This document shows, piece after piece, positions 24,436 to 38,500 of a stretch of DNA of 64,000 bases. The translations under genes and the position numbers were made by a program. Below the pieces are notes generated by a model. The model was not told where the DNA came from and did no database searches. It saw only the letters and a program-made list of their open reading frames with translations. Origin of the DNA: Diprion similis (Eukaryota; Arthropoda; Insecta; Hymenoptera; Diprionidae); NCBI RefSeq assembly GCF_021155765.1, contig NC_060105.1, positions 6,446,001-6,510,000 of the forward strand, read 5' to 3'. Within the stretch, counting starts at the first letter, position 1. Every line of letters starts with the position of its first letter.

Positions 24436-27400
24436 GTGGATGTGGGAAGCCAGGAGGAACATTCACCCATGCCTTCGCTTTGGTTACTTTTGATACTGAA
24501 TTTAGCGCCAATAATGCCATTGACATCAGTCGGTCCGGCGCTGTGCACAAGCGGCGGTGAAAAGAGCGATACGTTTGTGTTTCGAGATCATTATGGGAAC
24601 AGTCCTGGCTTCCATGAGGTGCATTTCAATTTGAATTTTTCCTGCGTTTGGTCCGCCATCGATCCGGAATCTGGGAATAACACGCAGCCGTGTCTGAACG
24701 CCGTGAAGATATTGCCGAAAAGAATTTCCGGAGATAAAGAAAACATCTACATAAAAACTGAGGAATTCATAAGCGAGATAACACATCTTATTCCTAACGT
24801 TAAGCTGACTAACTTCACGGGAGATTTTAAGCAGGGTTTGTGGAACGGTAAGAAGCATAAGAAAAATCGTCCGAGGCTCGAGAAGAGGCTGCAGATCGGC
24901 ATTTATCGTAGTCACAGTATCAATCCTGGACAGAAATTCAACTCCTGGCAGCACAACGTTTCTCGCATGGAATCCGACGTCACGGATACCGCTGAAATAT
25001 CAACGTCATCGCGCAATAATTCTCGCGGAATACACGAGAACAGGTCTCAGCCGATTACGCGAGAAAATTGCACTAACAAGTATACCGGAAGTATCAACTG
25101 TGCTGATGATGTAATTGACCATTTCAGGTACGAGTATTCGAAATTGTTCGATAAATACACCCGTTATTCGTTATATGATTTTTATTTTATTTACTAGTCT
25201 TCTCTTTTCTTGCTTTTTTTTTATTATCCTGTAACACCTCACCCTCCTGATTCTTCTTCGTTATACCTATAGTTTTTCATTATTATTAATTAATACAGTA
25301 TAATTACACCACAAACGTATACTCGACGTTTGAACCTGCGAGACGAAGCGTGACCAATCATTTTCACTCGCTAAGGTCAAGCACACTTGTTAGGCGCCGG
25401 TATATAAAACCGGAGATCAATTTTACTCGCACGCTCGATAAACGAAGAACGTGGTTTGCTTTTTGGGGTATGAGAGCTTTGATATTCCGCAAGCCTTTCA
25501 TAACCCGTGAATTTTCGACGAATTCTTTGAAACACTGCGCGTTCAGCGATCGTTACTTGGATGTATGGTGAAGACAGTTTGTAACAAATTTCAGCTTGTT
25601 GCAAAAGTGGGGCAGAAAAATGCCAAGTATTAAAGGGACGGTATTTTTTCATTTCTCCTCCCCTTGGTCGGTTGGCTTTTATTATATTACCTCGAATTCT
25701 CGAGGAGAAACCTACTCTTCACAGTGAAATAAACGGAAAAGCAAATATTTTTCAATCCAATATAAGTATAATGATTGCGTGAACTTTTCGCAAAGTAAAA
25801 CATCGAAACGATACCAAAATGAACTATATGAGTTGAATATTTTTTTCGCTGTAATGTTCAGTTTCTCGCTTTGTTTAATTGGGCTGTTTCACACCTGACA
25901 AAACTCTACTTGATAACGTCAATTAATTCAAATTGACCAGATCAACGTGGCCGGTTCACCTGTGGCTGGCACAAAATTTTTCATCGTTCAACACCCACTG
26001 GCTAAAGTTTCCGCCGCCTTCTCCGGCCGCTTATTACACTCTGGCTGCTCTTTACGCAGTTATTATGGTGTTCGGCGTTTGCGGCAACGCATTTGCCATC
26101 TACATGTTCTTAAGGTAAGTATCTTTTGGATAAACCTGTCGTACGCGTTAATGGCTCGATTGAAAGTTGGAAATCGCCGAGGGCTCACCCATGGCTGTAC
26201 AAGGATTAACGATTTCAATCCGTGAGCATTTCGGTTTTTTATTTTTACTTTTATACTACACGTTCGGCAAAAAATGTCAATCGCACTGTATACGTAGCAA
26301 GAATTTCGAGGTACTTTTAATCGATACGAAAAGGAAACTCTTGGATATACAGATACTGACTTTGATCTCGAGGTTCTTTGAAGTCGAACGACTTCTGGAA
26401 ACGTAATATTTTATGCTTCTGTTTTTATTGTCTTCATATTTTTCTTAACAAGATGATTTTCTGTCATGGATACATTGCCGGCGAGCTGCCGCCTTGCAAA
26501 GTTCTTCCTTTGATCTCACGATCAAATTGCCAAGAATCAGGTCTTCTGTGGATAAGATTAAACTTTGTTTTAAATCGATTCGAAAATTGAAATTCACCCT
26601 TTTCAGACGGATTTGATTTTTTATCATTAGAAAGAAAATTGAGCAAAGTTATTTAAAAAAAAGTCTCCGCCTTTTATCTTTCTTTTCGTATTTGCATTTA
26701 CTTGTATTCAAATTACTTATTAATTCTGTATTATTCAAAATAAATTTTTACGCGATTTTTAAATTCTGTTCAATTCAATCACCTATTCACAATGTTCAAA
26801 TTTTACGCACGTTATACGTGAGACAACTTTCACGAACACTTATCGCCGCAATACGAGTTTAATTTACACAGTTGTAACAAAAGTTTGAAAATGTTTTGTG
26901 TAACCTGGCAGATGCCGATCCCTGCGAACGCCCGCCAATGTTCTGGTAATGAATTTGGCTGTCAGCGATCTTCTACTACTCAGCAAAATGCCGATATTTA
27001 TCTACAACAGTATCTACCACGGACCGGCGCTCGGAAATTTCGCCTGTCAATTATACGGGTTCCTCGGTGGTCTGACTGGGACCGTTTCTATCATGACCCT
27101 AGCCAGTATCGCTGCCGACAGGTGAGATAAGACACGTTTCCGACAGTTTCGGAACAATAGATACCATCACTGAAATCTGTATTTTCTCGTCCCTCCCTAT
27201 CCGCGTTAGTTTTTCACCTGCGTGGAATCCGTTCCGAGGAAGGCATTAAATTCGCGAAAGAGGAAAAAGGAATGCAAAGTGGAAATTTTTTAAGATAAAA
27301 TATTCGTCCTTCATTGTACAAAAACCCTCTGTGTTTTCGGCAAGGCTTTGCGAGGATTTATACAGACTCTGCAGGAAATAGCTGGGTTACCCACCCTCGA

Positions 27401-28637
27401 TATTTGACGACAGGTACAACGTGGTTGCGGAACCGTTCAAGCGGACGACCTACGCCAGAGCTCGGGTCACCGTCGTCCTGACATGGGTCTACGGGGTGAC
27501 ATTCGCCGGCCTTCCACTGGTCATTCCCAGCCTCGGAAGATACAAGCCCGAGGGCTATTTGACCAGCTGTAGCTTTGACTACCTCACTCCAGAGCCCAGG
27601 GTTAAAGCATTCATTTTATGCTTCTTCGTCGCAGCCTGGCTCCTGCCCTTTGGACTGATATCCTTCTGCTACATCGGGATACTTCGCGTCGTTATGGCCG
27701 CTCGTCACTTGAACGTCGGCGATCAGGTCGTCGAGACTTCCAACAAACACTGCCGGGAGGAAGAGAAAAGGCGGACGGAGCTAAGGTGCGATTTTCCCCT
27801 TATTTTCGGTGTACAAATAACGAAAGGGAGAAGAAACCGTTGCTGATAACGAACTGCATGACTCCGCTATCCCAGACTCTACACGTAAATGCTGCAACAA
27901 TTTTAGTTTTCAAATTGACCACAAAATTACACGAAATTTTTGCGCTCATTCGAAATTCAACATCAGGCAGTAGATTAGATTGACATCAAATGATGCAATA
28001 TCCGAAGTCCATGGCGGATTTTTTTACGGTACCTAGAATTTTCTCCTCAAATCTCGGATCGTTTTACCAAAGTCAGTCCAAATCGTTTACGAAAAAACAC
28101 GATACGAGGCTTCACGTTATTCCGAAACTTCACACTGCACGTTTATGGCCGATAAAAATCCCCGTTCGAAGCACCAATAGACGGTTTATATTATAACAGC
28201 CACTTCACCACCCAGACACAGAAAATAGCGACTTGACTTTCTGCTTTCTCTTCTTCTTCTCCCTGACGAAACCCGACAGATTGGCGTTCGTAGTGATCGG
28301 TATAATCGGGATGTGGTTCGTCTCGTGGAGTCCTTACGCGGTGGTCGCGCTTCTCGGCGTCTTCGGGCAGAGTCACCTGGTCACACCTTTGGCCAGCATG
28401 GTCCCAGCCCTCTTCTGCAAGACGGCTTCCTGCCTGGATCCCTACGTCTACGCGGTTGCCCATCCTCGGTTCAGAAGCGAGCTTCATCATCTGACGAAAC
28501 GTAGCCGACGCAAACGCTCCGCCAGACAGTGGAGCCCTCAGCACCGGAGTCAAACGACCTGTCCACGTCTAACGCGGCATCCGGATGGCCTCGACAACGG
28601 CGTCGAAGAGGTTGTTTTACCGATAAATTCCCGGTAG
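24436..28637 (+). CDS. Rh7: Rh7-type opsin with a long glycosylation-rich N-terminus
   Basis: A seven-helix, retinal-binding G-protein-coupled receptor. Exons: 24436-25127, 25941-26114, 26912-27121, 27414-27785, 28280-28637. All introns are phase 2, giving 601 residues. Opsin hallmarks: the retinal-binding lysine K530 in PALFCKTASC, the counterion-site glutamate E405 in EGYLTSC with disulfide partners C334 and C411, Tyr337 at the 113 position, and an intact DRY motif (358-360). Two departures from usual insect opsins: the seventh-helix NPxxY reads DPYVY (536-540), and the third intracellular loop lacks the QAKKMN motif. The latter is also a trait of Rh7 as I recall it. About 260 residues precede helix 1, with a signal-peptide-like start (MPSLWLLLILNLAP, from an inner Met) and eight N-glycosylation sequons. 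An acceptor at about 24385 suggests an upstream untranslated exon. Rh7 opsins are linked to circadian light sensing in flies. The opsin call is firm; the Rh7 subgroup is likely. Confidence 0.85.
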
Positions 28638-30759
28638 CTTGCTTTTAACTTACGTCTAGTCGTTATATCAGAGCAGCAATCACGTGTATTCTTCTTTGTG
28701 TTTTTCATAGGTGTTTCCTTATTTTTCTCTTCATTCTTCGGGTTGTGTTGTATGTTCAATTGCCGTTATTTCTCAATTGATTTTCTATAGATTTTATGGT
28801 ATACACCCTCCTCATCCTCGTTTTGTTCATCAATTGGAGGGGGGGAAAGATACATGGCGCCGAATCGTTTTCGCCTTGGTGCACGTCTCTGTGTGTGTTT
28901 GTATTTTCGTCATGTGTATAATAACATATAATGTTTTTATGTAGACTAATATTTGCACAATAATGTAATCAAGATTACAGAATAATTAAATCGACCGAGT
29001 CGAAGTAGGACATAGCGAGTGGAGAAGGGAAATTTGATAATAGTGATTTTCCTTGCAGTATAGAAGTCTTTTATGCCACCTAGACTCGGAATTTTTTTCA
29101 CAACCACATTTTCAAATTCACAATAATATCACATTATTTTTTAATAATCTTTTCAAACTTTTCAGAGCTGAAAAATTTACGCTCATTTCCACTCTCCTGC
29201 AGATTGTAACTCGGAATTTATGTGTTCGATGTGTATAATCATTCATTCTGCCACACACAAAATAACGATTAATAAATAAAAATTTTGCGGAGAATGAGTC
29301 AGTTAAATTGTTTCTCTATTCAGTTCAAAATTCAATATTTCTTACGGCTATCTCTTTGAAATATTATTCAGTAAATATTCAACCATTCAACCAAAACCCT
29401 GAGACAAATATTGTTTGTACAGATAAATTTACTCTTGGAAACGGCTGATTCATGAATAAATATCCGTTTACAAAAAATGTGGTAAAAATGTGAGATCGTT
29501 TCAAGTTGCTGATGCCGGTAGAGTGATATGAATAAAAGAACGTTGATCAGATCTGAGACAGTCAGCCTAGAATGTTACCCAACTTGGCATACAATGCTCC
29601 ATACGTGATATAGTAAAACAGCTTGTAGAATTTAGGTCTATCTACGCATATATATATATACATATGACATTATATGCAAAAAAAAAGCCTGACTAGATTT
29701 TAACCCTTTTGGAATCACTATAAAATTGAAATCGCTTACGCAGCACTGGATATCGTTGGGACGTGTCGTGCATCCTCGTTAATGTAAGTCTTGTATTGCT
29801 GAAGGAATCTTCAAGTGTATAAAAATTCGTTGAAATTTTTGTTACAAGAATATATTTTTTCACCGCAGTTTTAAACTTATTCGAACGTTTTTTCTTTTCT
29901 TTTTTTTTTTTTTTTTGTTGTTCAAGGGACTTACATACAAGTTAACGGGGTTTGAATATATGTATACAACGGTAAATCTTCATGCAATTCAGATGACTAA
30001 AAATAGCGGTATATCTGCAGTGATAAATATCAAATGCACGACACACATATATATCTTTTTTGATTTACAAAATGCAGAATAACATCACTCCAAAAATGAA
30101 TGCTTACGCAGCATTCTTATCTTTAACGCTCCATTTTTTCTGACAACAGTACGTTTCGCTTCGTATATGTATATATTAGACTCTAATTCAGAACTGTAAC
30201 TCTAAGCTTGAAAATTTAAATCGACTATAACAAGTGAAATTGAATAATCCTATTTTTCTGTTAATTTCTCAGTGCTTCGAGCTGATCCGTACCGCAGTAT
30301 CTGTTTGATTGCTTCGTATAGATTTCGTATGGGTTTGCAATAGCAGTAGTTACTCGAGTATTAGACTGATCGAAGGTGAGGTTCGAAGCTTGCTTAAAAA
30401 TTGTCATGAAATGTTAATAATTATGAAAAAAAAGCTTAGAAATATAATTTAGCGATTAAAAATCTGGAGCTTATTTTTTTTTTGACTTAGCATTTGTGCA
30501 GCTTACGGCGGTTAATGTTAATTTCTTAATCGTTGAAATGCTTTGAATCGCCACACACTTGTGTTAGATTTTTTGTTTAGAAATTAGCGAACAAGCTTGT
30601 AAATTTTACTTTTATTTATATGATATTACAGACGTAATTTCAGCGCTAGATTAACATAGAACGTAATTGTTGTCGATAAAAAATATGAACGAAAAAGGAA
30701 AAAGAAGCGAAAAAAAATTGAAAAAAAAAAAAAAAAAAAAAATCAGAAACGATTTCGCG
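28638..30759. other. Opsin 3' flank and empty intergenic DNA
   Basis: A probable opsin 3' untranslated region runs from the stop to an AATAAA near 29271-29280. The rest is AT-rich, with a T-run at about 29900-29916 and an A-run at about 30720-30741. No gene was seen. Confidence 0.4.
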
Positions 30760-31035
30760 TTAAGACGAAGCTAGACGTTTGTCTATTTTTTTTTCTACTG
30801 TTTGGTAGGAAATGCAGAGCCTCGGAAGTATCGAGATAATATCGATGGCATCGCGTCGATCAGTTTCCAGAGATACAGCGACGAACTTCAGTTCCTCGGT
30901 CAGAACCACGAGCTGCTCTTTTAACCAACCCAGGACTGTCCTGGCGTTGTATAGCGACTCACCGGAAATCGGGTGATCAAGACCAGATTTTATTTTACAG
31001 GATTCTTCCGTATCAGGATAATCGTTGTTTGACAT
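30760..31035 (-). CDS. Small unassigned protein, 91 residues
   Basis: A single open frame on the minus strand with a start at 31035. A TATA-like element (TTTTATATAT) lies about 35 bases upstream of the ATG. The translation has an acidic start (MSNNDYPDTEE), then helical, leucine-rich sequence (for example VLGWLKEQLVVLTEELKF and DAIDIISILPRLCISYQTVE) and a basic end. Codon use looks like real coding sequence. I do not recognise the family. It may be an intronless small gene or the last exon of a larger one. Confidence 0.45.
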   Translation of the reverse strand: MSNNDYPDTEESCKIKSGLDHPISGESLYNARTVLGWLKEQLVVLTEELKFVAVSLETDRRDAIDIISILPRLCISYQTVEKKIDKRLASS

Positions 31036-32018
31036 AAGTCGTTGATTGAGTAAAATTCGCGTCTATCATATATAAAACACTTAGCGAATAGGAATAATAT
31101 TTTACAAGTATCGAGAGAATTTCATTCTTCTATTTTATCATTTCAATTTATGTCAAACTTGTATAAATATCAGCACTCCGATAATCGATCTCTACAAAAT
31201 ATCCTAGTCGTCTACCAATGCATCAATGTATAGTTTATTTATTTATCAAAAGAGATGAAGGTAACAATAAAAGAAAAAAATATACGAAACTCAAAATTAA
31301 CGGCGCGATCATCAACGGAAAAACTATCACGTGCTGGGTATCGTATTCAATCCGGATCGAAGCAGGGGTATATTTTTATATATTATACGTATAAATGTCT
31401 ACCTATATTTTAGCCATGTTATGTAATAATATAGTCTATACGTATAGTGATACAGTATATTGAATATTTTGGTATGAAACTCTTGACGTAAGTGTGTTAT
31501 ACTATACACACAATAACGCCGTGAATATATATTTTCTTCAAGCGCTAATTTAAGATGTCAACTATTTTTGGAAATAGTTTAACGGTAATAACCAACCTGT
31601 AAGAAATATTTAATATTTAGCTAAGAAAATGCTATATCGTTATTTCAATATACTAAAATCGTTAAGTCGCTGTCGATCACGCGTCGCAGCAGTGAAAATG
31701 TGCTGGAGGACCAATGATCAAAAGTTTTCTTTCTGTTTTTTTTTTTTTTTTTAACAAACTCCGCGGCTTCATTTCAAATCTCTAATTACCTCATATTCGT
31801 GTCAGGAAATTTTAGGATTTAGTTTATCCACAGTTATTATACATGTAAGCATTGCGGTATTAGAATTGAAACAAAGTCGGGAAGCTTCGGAATAAATAAT
31901 GTAAATTTCGATGTTTTTTAGTTGTCTATACATATATATTTATGTATATATATAAATATAAGTTAGATATCATATATACTCGAATTTTAACAGAGAATGA
32001 GGTTGTATTATGTATCAT

Positions 32019-32020
<2 letters not shown>

Positions 32021-32056
<36 letters not shown>
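32021..32056. repeat. (AT)n microsatellite
   Basis: About 18 uninterrupted AT units in non-coding sequence. Confidence 0.9.
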
Positions 32057-32059
<3 letters not shown>

Positions 32060-35000
32060 TTGTATTCTGCCCCCTTTGTCACCGAAATATCTAGACACCC
32101 TATGAAACTATTCTTCCGCGAGATTATATCCAGGTAAAAGAAAAATCGTTATTTATGTACATGGTTGATGTAGAATATGAAAATTTTTCTTGTCTGTTAA
32201 ACAATGTAAAATGTAAAAAATGTACGTATAAATAGTACGTAAACTGAAACAATACTATACGTGTACCTAATCCTACGATCTAGTATAAAGACACACGTGT
32301 ATACAGTAATTATTATTCTTAGGATTGGATAATCAATGCCTCGTTTATTTGTTTTCTGTCGAAAAAAAAAAGAAGAAAAACAACGTTGATCAAAAAACAC
32401 ATTATCATTTATAACCAGAGGTTAAATTTTATCGAAGGATGGTAGAAATTCTGTACGTGCCAAATTTTATTTACCGCAGCAAATTTTCTTGCTTTTGTGT
32501 TTGGACTTTTTAATTGAATATTATCAGCTTAATTGGTTTATATAAATTTACCAAAAAATTAGGGCCTCTGCAAGGTTCATCTTGTCGCTGGTTAGTGCGA
32601 GGTACTTGTAAAATAATTGAGTGAAATTACAACAGTTCCGAGGCTTTATCGAGGCTGTTGGAAAAATTGATTGCCAAAATCTCGGAAACGAGACTAACTT
32701 GCAAGAAACGGAATCGGGACAGTGGCTTGATCTTGATTGTGCCAAAATACATCCCTTAATTATTCGACATAATGTAAAGTCCGCGACTGTAGCGATCTTG
32801 AATGAATTTGATTTTTTCGAAGGTTAAAGGTCGATCCCAAATGGTCTCGACCTCCTTGATTGAAAACGTATTGTTCTAAAAGGGAAGCTCTTTATTTTTT
32901 ATTTACCCGCATTTATTTTAGTCTTAGAAAGGTTTAATACAAGGTTCAAGGTATAAGATACTGAAAAGGGTGAAGTTAAATTTAGTGAATGAAATTCATT
33001 GAACCGAATTCATCGTGGAATTCAATCGTGATGAAAGTTCAACAAAGTGGATAAAAGACCTGGTCGATTCTTAGAACTAAGAATAAAAAAATAATGGAAG
33101 TCGTTTTAATCGTTCCGGCAGTGAAAAGTTGAGTTTTTACAAGATCTCGACGTCTCATGATATAGAGAACCATCTCCAACAATTTTCGGATGAACATTTG
33201 ACAAGAGCTTGTGTCTCTGATCAATTTTTGTGCGACGATATCTGTTGAAAAAAGTATAACGTATTTGGACGGTTTTGGTATCAACCAACGGAGCTTTTTT
33301 TAACATAGAACTGATGAGAAAAATTATATTTCCAGAGGAGATGCACGAATTTTTTTAACGGCTTTAGTCTCAATTCACGCAGCTGTTCTTAGCTTAGAAT
33401 CGATTAAGTTTTGAGTTTTGTAGTTTTTGTGTCATTTGAATGATAAAATTGAAAAAATGCTGAAAGATTTAAAAATGCTGGTCCCATCAAGATGAGCCAA
33501 ATTAATCACTCGTTATTATTTGTATTTGTTTATTGCAAATATTGCATTGCAGGACTTTCTAATACGTTGAGAAAACCTTGCGCGTGTCTACACGTATTAA
33601 ATCCCATAAGTCAAGATTCAAGCCACGCTTTGACGCCAGGGAAACGAATATAATCCCCACGGCGATAAAAACATGCTTGGCATAGGAATTGTGGGAAACA
33701 TCCTTGTCATGCTGTCACCGGAGAATCGCGAGATGAAAGATCGCTGTGAGCATAGAATGCGTTCCTTGATCGGCTTATGGGGTGCCTCTGGAAGTGAGTC
33801 ACGTATTCCCGCGGGATCAATACAGCCGGCGTCTTATCTTTGCATTCGAACTGGAATTCGAAATATTCGGTAATTCTGATGAAACGAACGTAGTTCTTGA
33901 TTCCGCCGGCCGTTATTATTCGGTGGTGAAAGTTTACTCACAATCAGCCAACGACCGACCGGCAAACCGTAAACACGCCGAAAGCTGTTCGATCATAATA
34001 TCCGATCGTGACTTTGCCAAATTTTGGCCAAAACAGAGCGGCGTGTATAACAATAAATACGACAGTGATTGTTTATTTATTTATTTATTTATTCATTGAC
34101 AATAAATCCCAGAGTTAAATAAAATTTATCAATAATCGGATACTTGGGATTAAATAAATGAAAAATGAATTTTTTTTCTTTACATTTATCTTTCTATGAA
34201 CTGTGTGAAATTGTTCGGCATTGAATTGAATTTTTACGTTCACCCGAAAGTGCGACGTGATGTAAATTTTTCTTTTTCTCTTCGCGTTGCTGTACGAGGC
34301 ATGACGCTTTTCGCAAACAACAGTGTCGTCTCACCCCTACATCCTGTTGATTTATCGCGTGGTGAAACTGCCTGTGTATAAAGCTGTTTGGTGGTATAAA
34401 GCGTGCGCTGCATCCACAAGGGACGAGCGTGCTTCCTGTTGGATAACCGAAGCTAAAGTATCACTGAATAGTAATTATAGCCGTAATGAGTGTGTCCTTT
34501 ATTAGCGGAATTCCAATTGCCGAGTTAATAAAGTCCTCCGGTGATTGAACGGCGTTCTCGTTGATTAGCGCGAGTACCTGCAAGCTTTACACACGATGTT
34601 TCATCGACTTTTTGCTTTTCATCTTTTCTTCTTTCACTGCAATTAAGTGCGCGTGGAAAGGCGGTCTCAAGCAGACGACAAGAATTTTCTCTACACCTAA
34701 ATTTCATCCTGGTGAGTTATTTCTTATTATCCTTTAATTGGTAGTCAAGTTTAGCTGGCTGAATCGTGCTTCTCGCAACGACAAAACCAGCAATTATTCT
34801 TACCCAGTAATCCGAAAATTTTCCTCCTTTGATAAATATTATCCATGCGTAGTTTCGAGCCTCGTCAAGTTGTTGAATGTCGTTTTTATAACGTAGTTGA
34901 AAGAAAAAAATGGGCAACCCCTTAGCTGGAGGATTTAATGGAAGAGAAATTTTCCTGCGATTTTCTGTATGTATTTCAGGATACGCGTCATGTATTACAA

Positions 35001-35295
35001 AACTTACAACGTATCTAAATACAATATTTGCGTTCAGCCTGACGTTCGAATTACATATTTTATAACACACAAATTCGGTTTTAGTTGCGTCAACGTTCTA
35101 TGCCTGAATACGTTATTCTTACCGCGTTGTTAAACGATCCAACGATCGTAAATTTAAGATCTTTTCCGCCCTATCGAATCCACTCGACGCGCATACCAAC
35201 GTCGTTATCGTCCTTTCTTGACAGCAGCTAGCATTTCCTATCTCAAACAAATTCCGTTCGTCTGAAAAATATTTCTGTCCTTGGCGCGATATAAT

Positions 35296-35301
35296 TTTAT
35301 T
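35296..35301 (-). terminator. Probable polyadenylation signal of the carbonic anhydrase gene
   Basis: AATAAA on the minus strand, about 250 bases past the stop codon. Placement fits; no transcript evidence is available. Confidence 0.4.
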
Positions 35302-35546
35302 ATTATTATTCTTCATTTTCTTTTCCTTTTTTTTCTACTTATTTTTTTTTTTTTTCGTTTTGTTTTTGTCATCGCGAAGCAAATTAGTCTCACATTTCGG
35401 AAATGTCCTTAAGCCTAGTGAATTTGCAAAAAATTTTATATGCCAAGCATACAAATTACGCCGCGGCTGCATAAGGCGAGGCCAAATAACGAGAAATATA
35501 TTTTTGCACACGGTCATCTTGACACGATGCCGTCGCTCTTGCAATT

Positions 35547-38500
35547 TCAAGGGGATCTTCCGCCCTGCATCAGGACAGAGAAAAATCCGGCGATAACGAG
35601 CAGCGTTTTTGGAATCTGAAGATTAGGCGCCGACGAATATCCCTCCAAGTGATGATACACGGTTCGGGATCCCAGATCTTGAGTCGGTCTGTTGTTGTAG
35701 ACGAGCGTTTCGTTGTTGGAATTAACCACCTTGCGAAAAACTTCGATCTGAAATAAGAAGTGGATTTTATTTGAAAAATCACTTTTCTCCCATCGTCGTA
35801 AGGGTGAATTCGCAACTTTCCGTCAGTACGCGAAGGACGATATTATGATGGAAAAATTGCATCGGACAACGGTGGAAAGTTTATACTCGAATAGTAAGAC
35901 GGGGTGAACTTTGCCCGTGGATATTTTATAACAAAGTTGCATGTTGTCGGAATCCGGGAAGCTAGTCTTTTCCTACATTCGCGAACTTCGAATCGCTGCC
36001 ATGCTTACCTGAGACACAGATATTGGCATCTTGTTATCCAGGACGGTCCAGATTGCGGCCTCTTTACATTCCGGGGTGGTTAGGGAACCGTAATATCTGT
36101 AATACGAGCTGTGATCTTTCGGTAATAGAAGGGAGGGTATCAGCTTAGTCTGCAATTTTGCCGTCGCCGTTGAGTTTATCGAGGACACGGTTTTCACCGC
36201 TTCCAGAATTTGTTCAAGATAGACGTTGTCTTCGTTGCTCACCTGGAAAGCGTCTGACTTAGTCTCAAGATTTTCTGATCAATGTGATAAATCTTGTTTA
36301 TCTTGTGTTACCGAATTTTGTATACGTTTGTCGTTTTCTTAAAATTAACAAAGAACCTTAGTCGTTCGTTTACCTCAAACAAGACAGCCACCACCGCTAA
36401 TCCATTCTCAAACTCAGAAGCGTAGGTCACGTTGTCGTAATCTTTCGAGTAGTGGACGAGATGCAGTTCGAGCGCTTCTTGTTCGCCGTTTATAGTGTGC
36501 TCCGAGCCCCAGTGGAAGTGCATCTGATCGAGGACGTAGGTCGTAGGTAGACTTCCGCCTTTCAGGTGAATCGGCACCCCCGTCATCGCGACTTGAACTG
36601 AAAAGGTAAAAAAGAAATTTTTAATTTCTCGACGAAGCATCTCGAGTCGCAAATATCTCGGTGAGAATATTTGTCACGTTCCAAATTTTCCGCCCCTTCA
36701 TCCCCAAAATTAGGGATAAGCCTCCCTCGTACGAAGGTGGCTTTGCGAAATCACATCGAGCGACGAAAGTCACGATCCTTTTTGAGACAGGTGAAATAAA
36801 TCCTCACGGAAGAGAAAGGTCGGGGGTAATTTGTAAAGTCCGGAAGTAACTCGCTGATGCAAAAACCATACAGGGTCAATGACGATTCGCTGCCTCTGTA
36901 ATAATCTATCCCGTGAAATCTTCGCCCCGTGATCTTACGTGCGCGTGCGTTTCTGCCGAGCATTCACCCCGTTTAACAAGGGAAGCGGAATAATCTACGA
37001 ACCGACAATCCTGGGGCTCGTAAACCAGATAAGAAAGGTTCTCTGAGTCGGAGGGGTGCCGAATATTAGCTGCAGAGTTTTATTCTCTCGTACCGATTCA
37101 CCCTCAGCCCAAAATTTCGGCCAGATTGCATTTGACAGCGGATAACTCATACATGGGTAATCTCCAAGAGCGTTCGCTTCGTTGGAGATGAATAATAATG
37201 AAACAGAAATAGATATTGGGGATAAGAAGGAAAAACGAAAATATGGTTGACCGTCTTTTTTTATGCGAATGCAGCTCGACGTAATAAATTTCAGCTTTTA
37301 CGCGCGATATTTTTATTCCAGGCTTCGATTCGTCCAGCGAAAAGGTTTGACTGTGAATTCTTAATACTGATCAGAAGTAATCGATTTTTGATTATTTTTT
37401 ATATTTTTTCACGATGGTTCGAGTATAATCGATTATTTTTAAAACTCGATTACTGAAATTTACGAAATTTTAGTTTCAAATGCACTGATTTAAAAAAATA
37501 CAAAATATTTTATTAATCGAAAAATTTTTACCGATTCAATCGAGACGTGTTCGATTAGTTTTTTGGACTCGATTAACCGATGCAGCGATTATTTTCAGCT
37601 TAAAATTAGTGGCCATCGCTAATTTAATTTTCCTTTCCCGCGTCGCCTTAAAATTTTTTTTTATAAAATCTCACGCACGTTACTGTATCGAAGTTGCAGG
37701 GATTATACTCACTGGAGTGGCCAGTGTTCACAACGTCGGCGCTGAAGGCAAAATCGTATCTCGTAAACTTGAGAGAGCCAAGATCCGTCTTCACGGCATC
37801 ATCGGTGATTATATCGATCGGTGATTGATTTTCACCGCTGTTGCAAAGTCCGGGCCAGTGTTCGGGGCCTGAAATATCAATAAAACCAATCACATAAAGC
37901 AACGACAATCATTAGGGACAAAGAATTCTTACCGTTTTCACCCCAGTAGCTCCAGTCGTCAGAACCATGAGCCAAGAACGCGTCTGCAAAAAGGCGAAAA
38001 CCGTGAACAGTGAATACAATATCTAAGCTAAAAAATTTGCCATAAATTTCAATTTCACATTATCAACTCTATAAAATTAGGAAAGATTCGGTATAAAAAT
38101 GCAGCAAACTTTCCCTGCAGCTCAAAAGTCCCACGGGATCGTTACTGAAATCAAAGCGCCATCCAGTGGATATCTAGCCTTTCCCCTATCGCCTGTATTT
38201 CCGGTCGGTAAACGAGGCATGAAGGCATATGCCTTCGGCCCCTCGGACTAACCAATTACATTTAATGTAACTTAATATCACGGGCAATCCCAGCTGCTTG
38301 AAATAGGTACTCCCTTAGAGCTGACGCAAGTCCTGACTATAAACGCCTAATTCGTGGCAGAGGATGAATTGACAATTGGAATGAGAAACAATAACGTTCC
38401 TTCCCTTTCGATTTGCCCAGGTATTGATCACCGCGTAATTCGCAGGAAACGAAAAACGCCGAGTTTACAATTAGTCGCATCGTCCAAGTCTTGGGAGGTA

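Larger units (their letters stand above)
31036..35546. other. Intergenic, no gene recognised
   Basis: AT-rich, with a (TA)n microsatellite at 32021-32056, a T-run at about 31737-31752 and a (TTTA)n run at about 34070-34095. A minus-strand AATAAA at 35296-35301 probably serves the carbonic anhydrase gene. Short open frames here overlap in several phases and look like chance. Confidence 0.5.
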
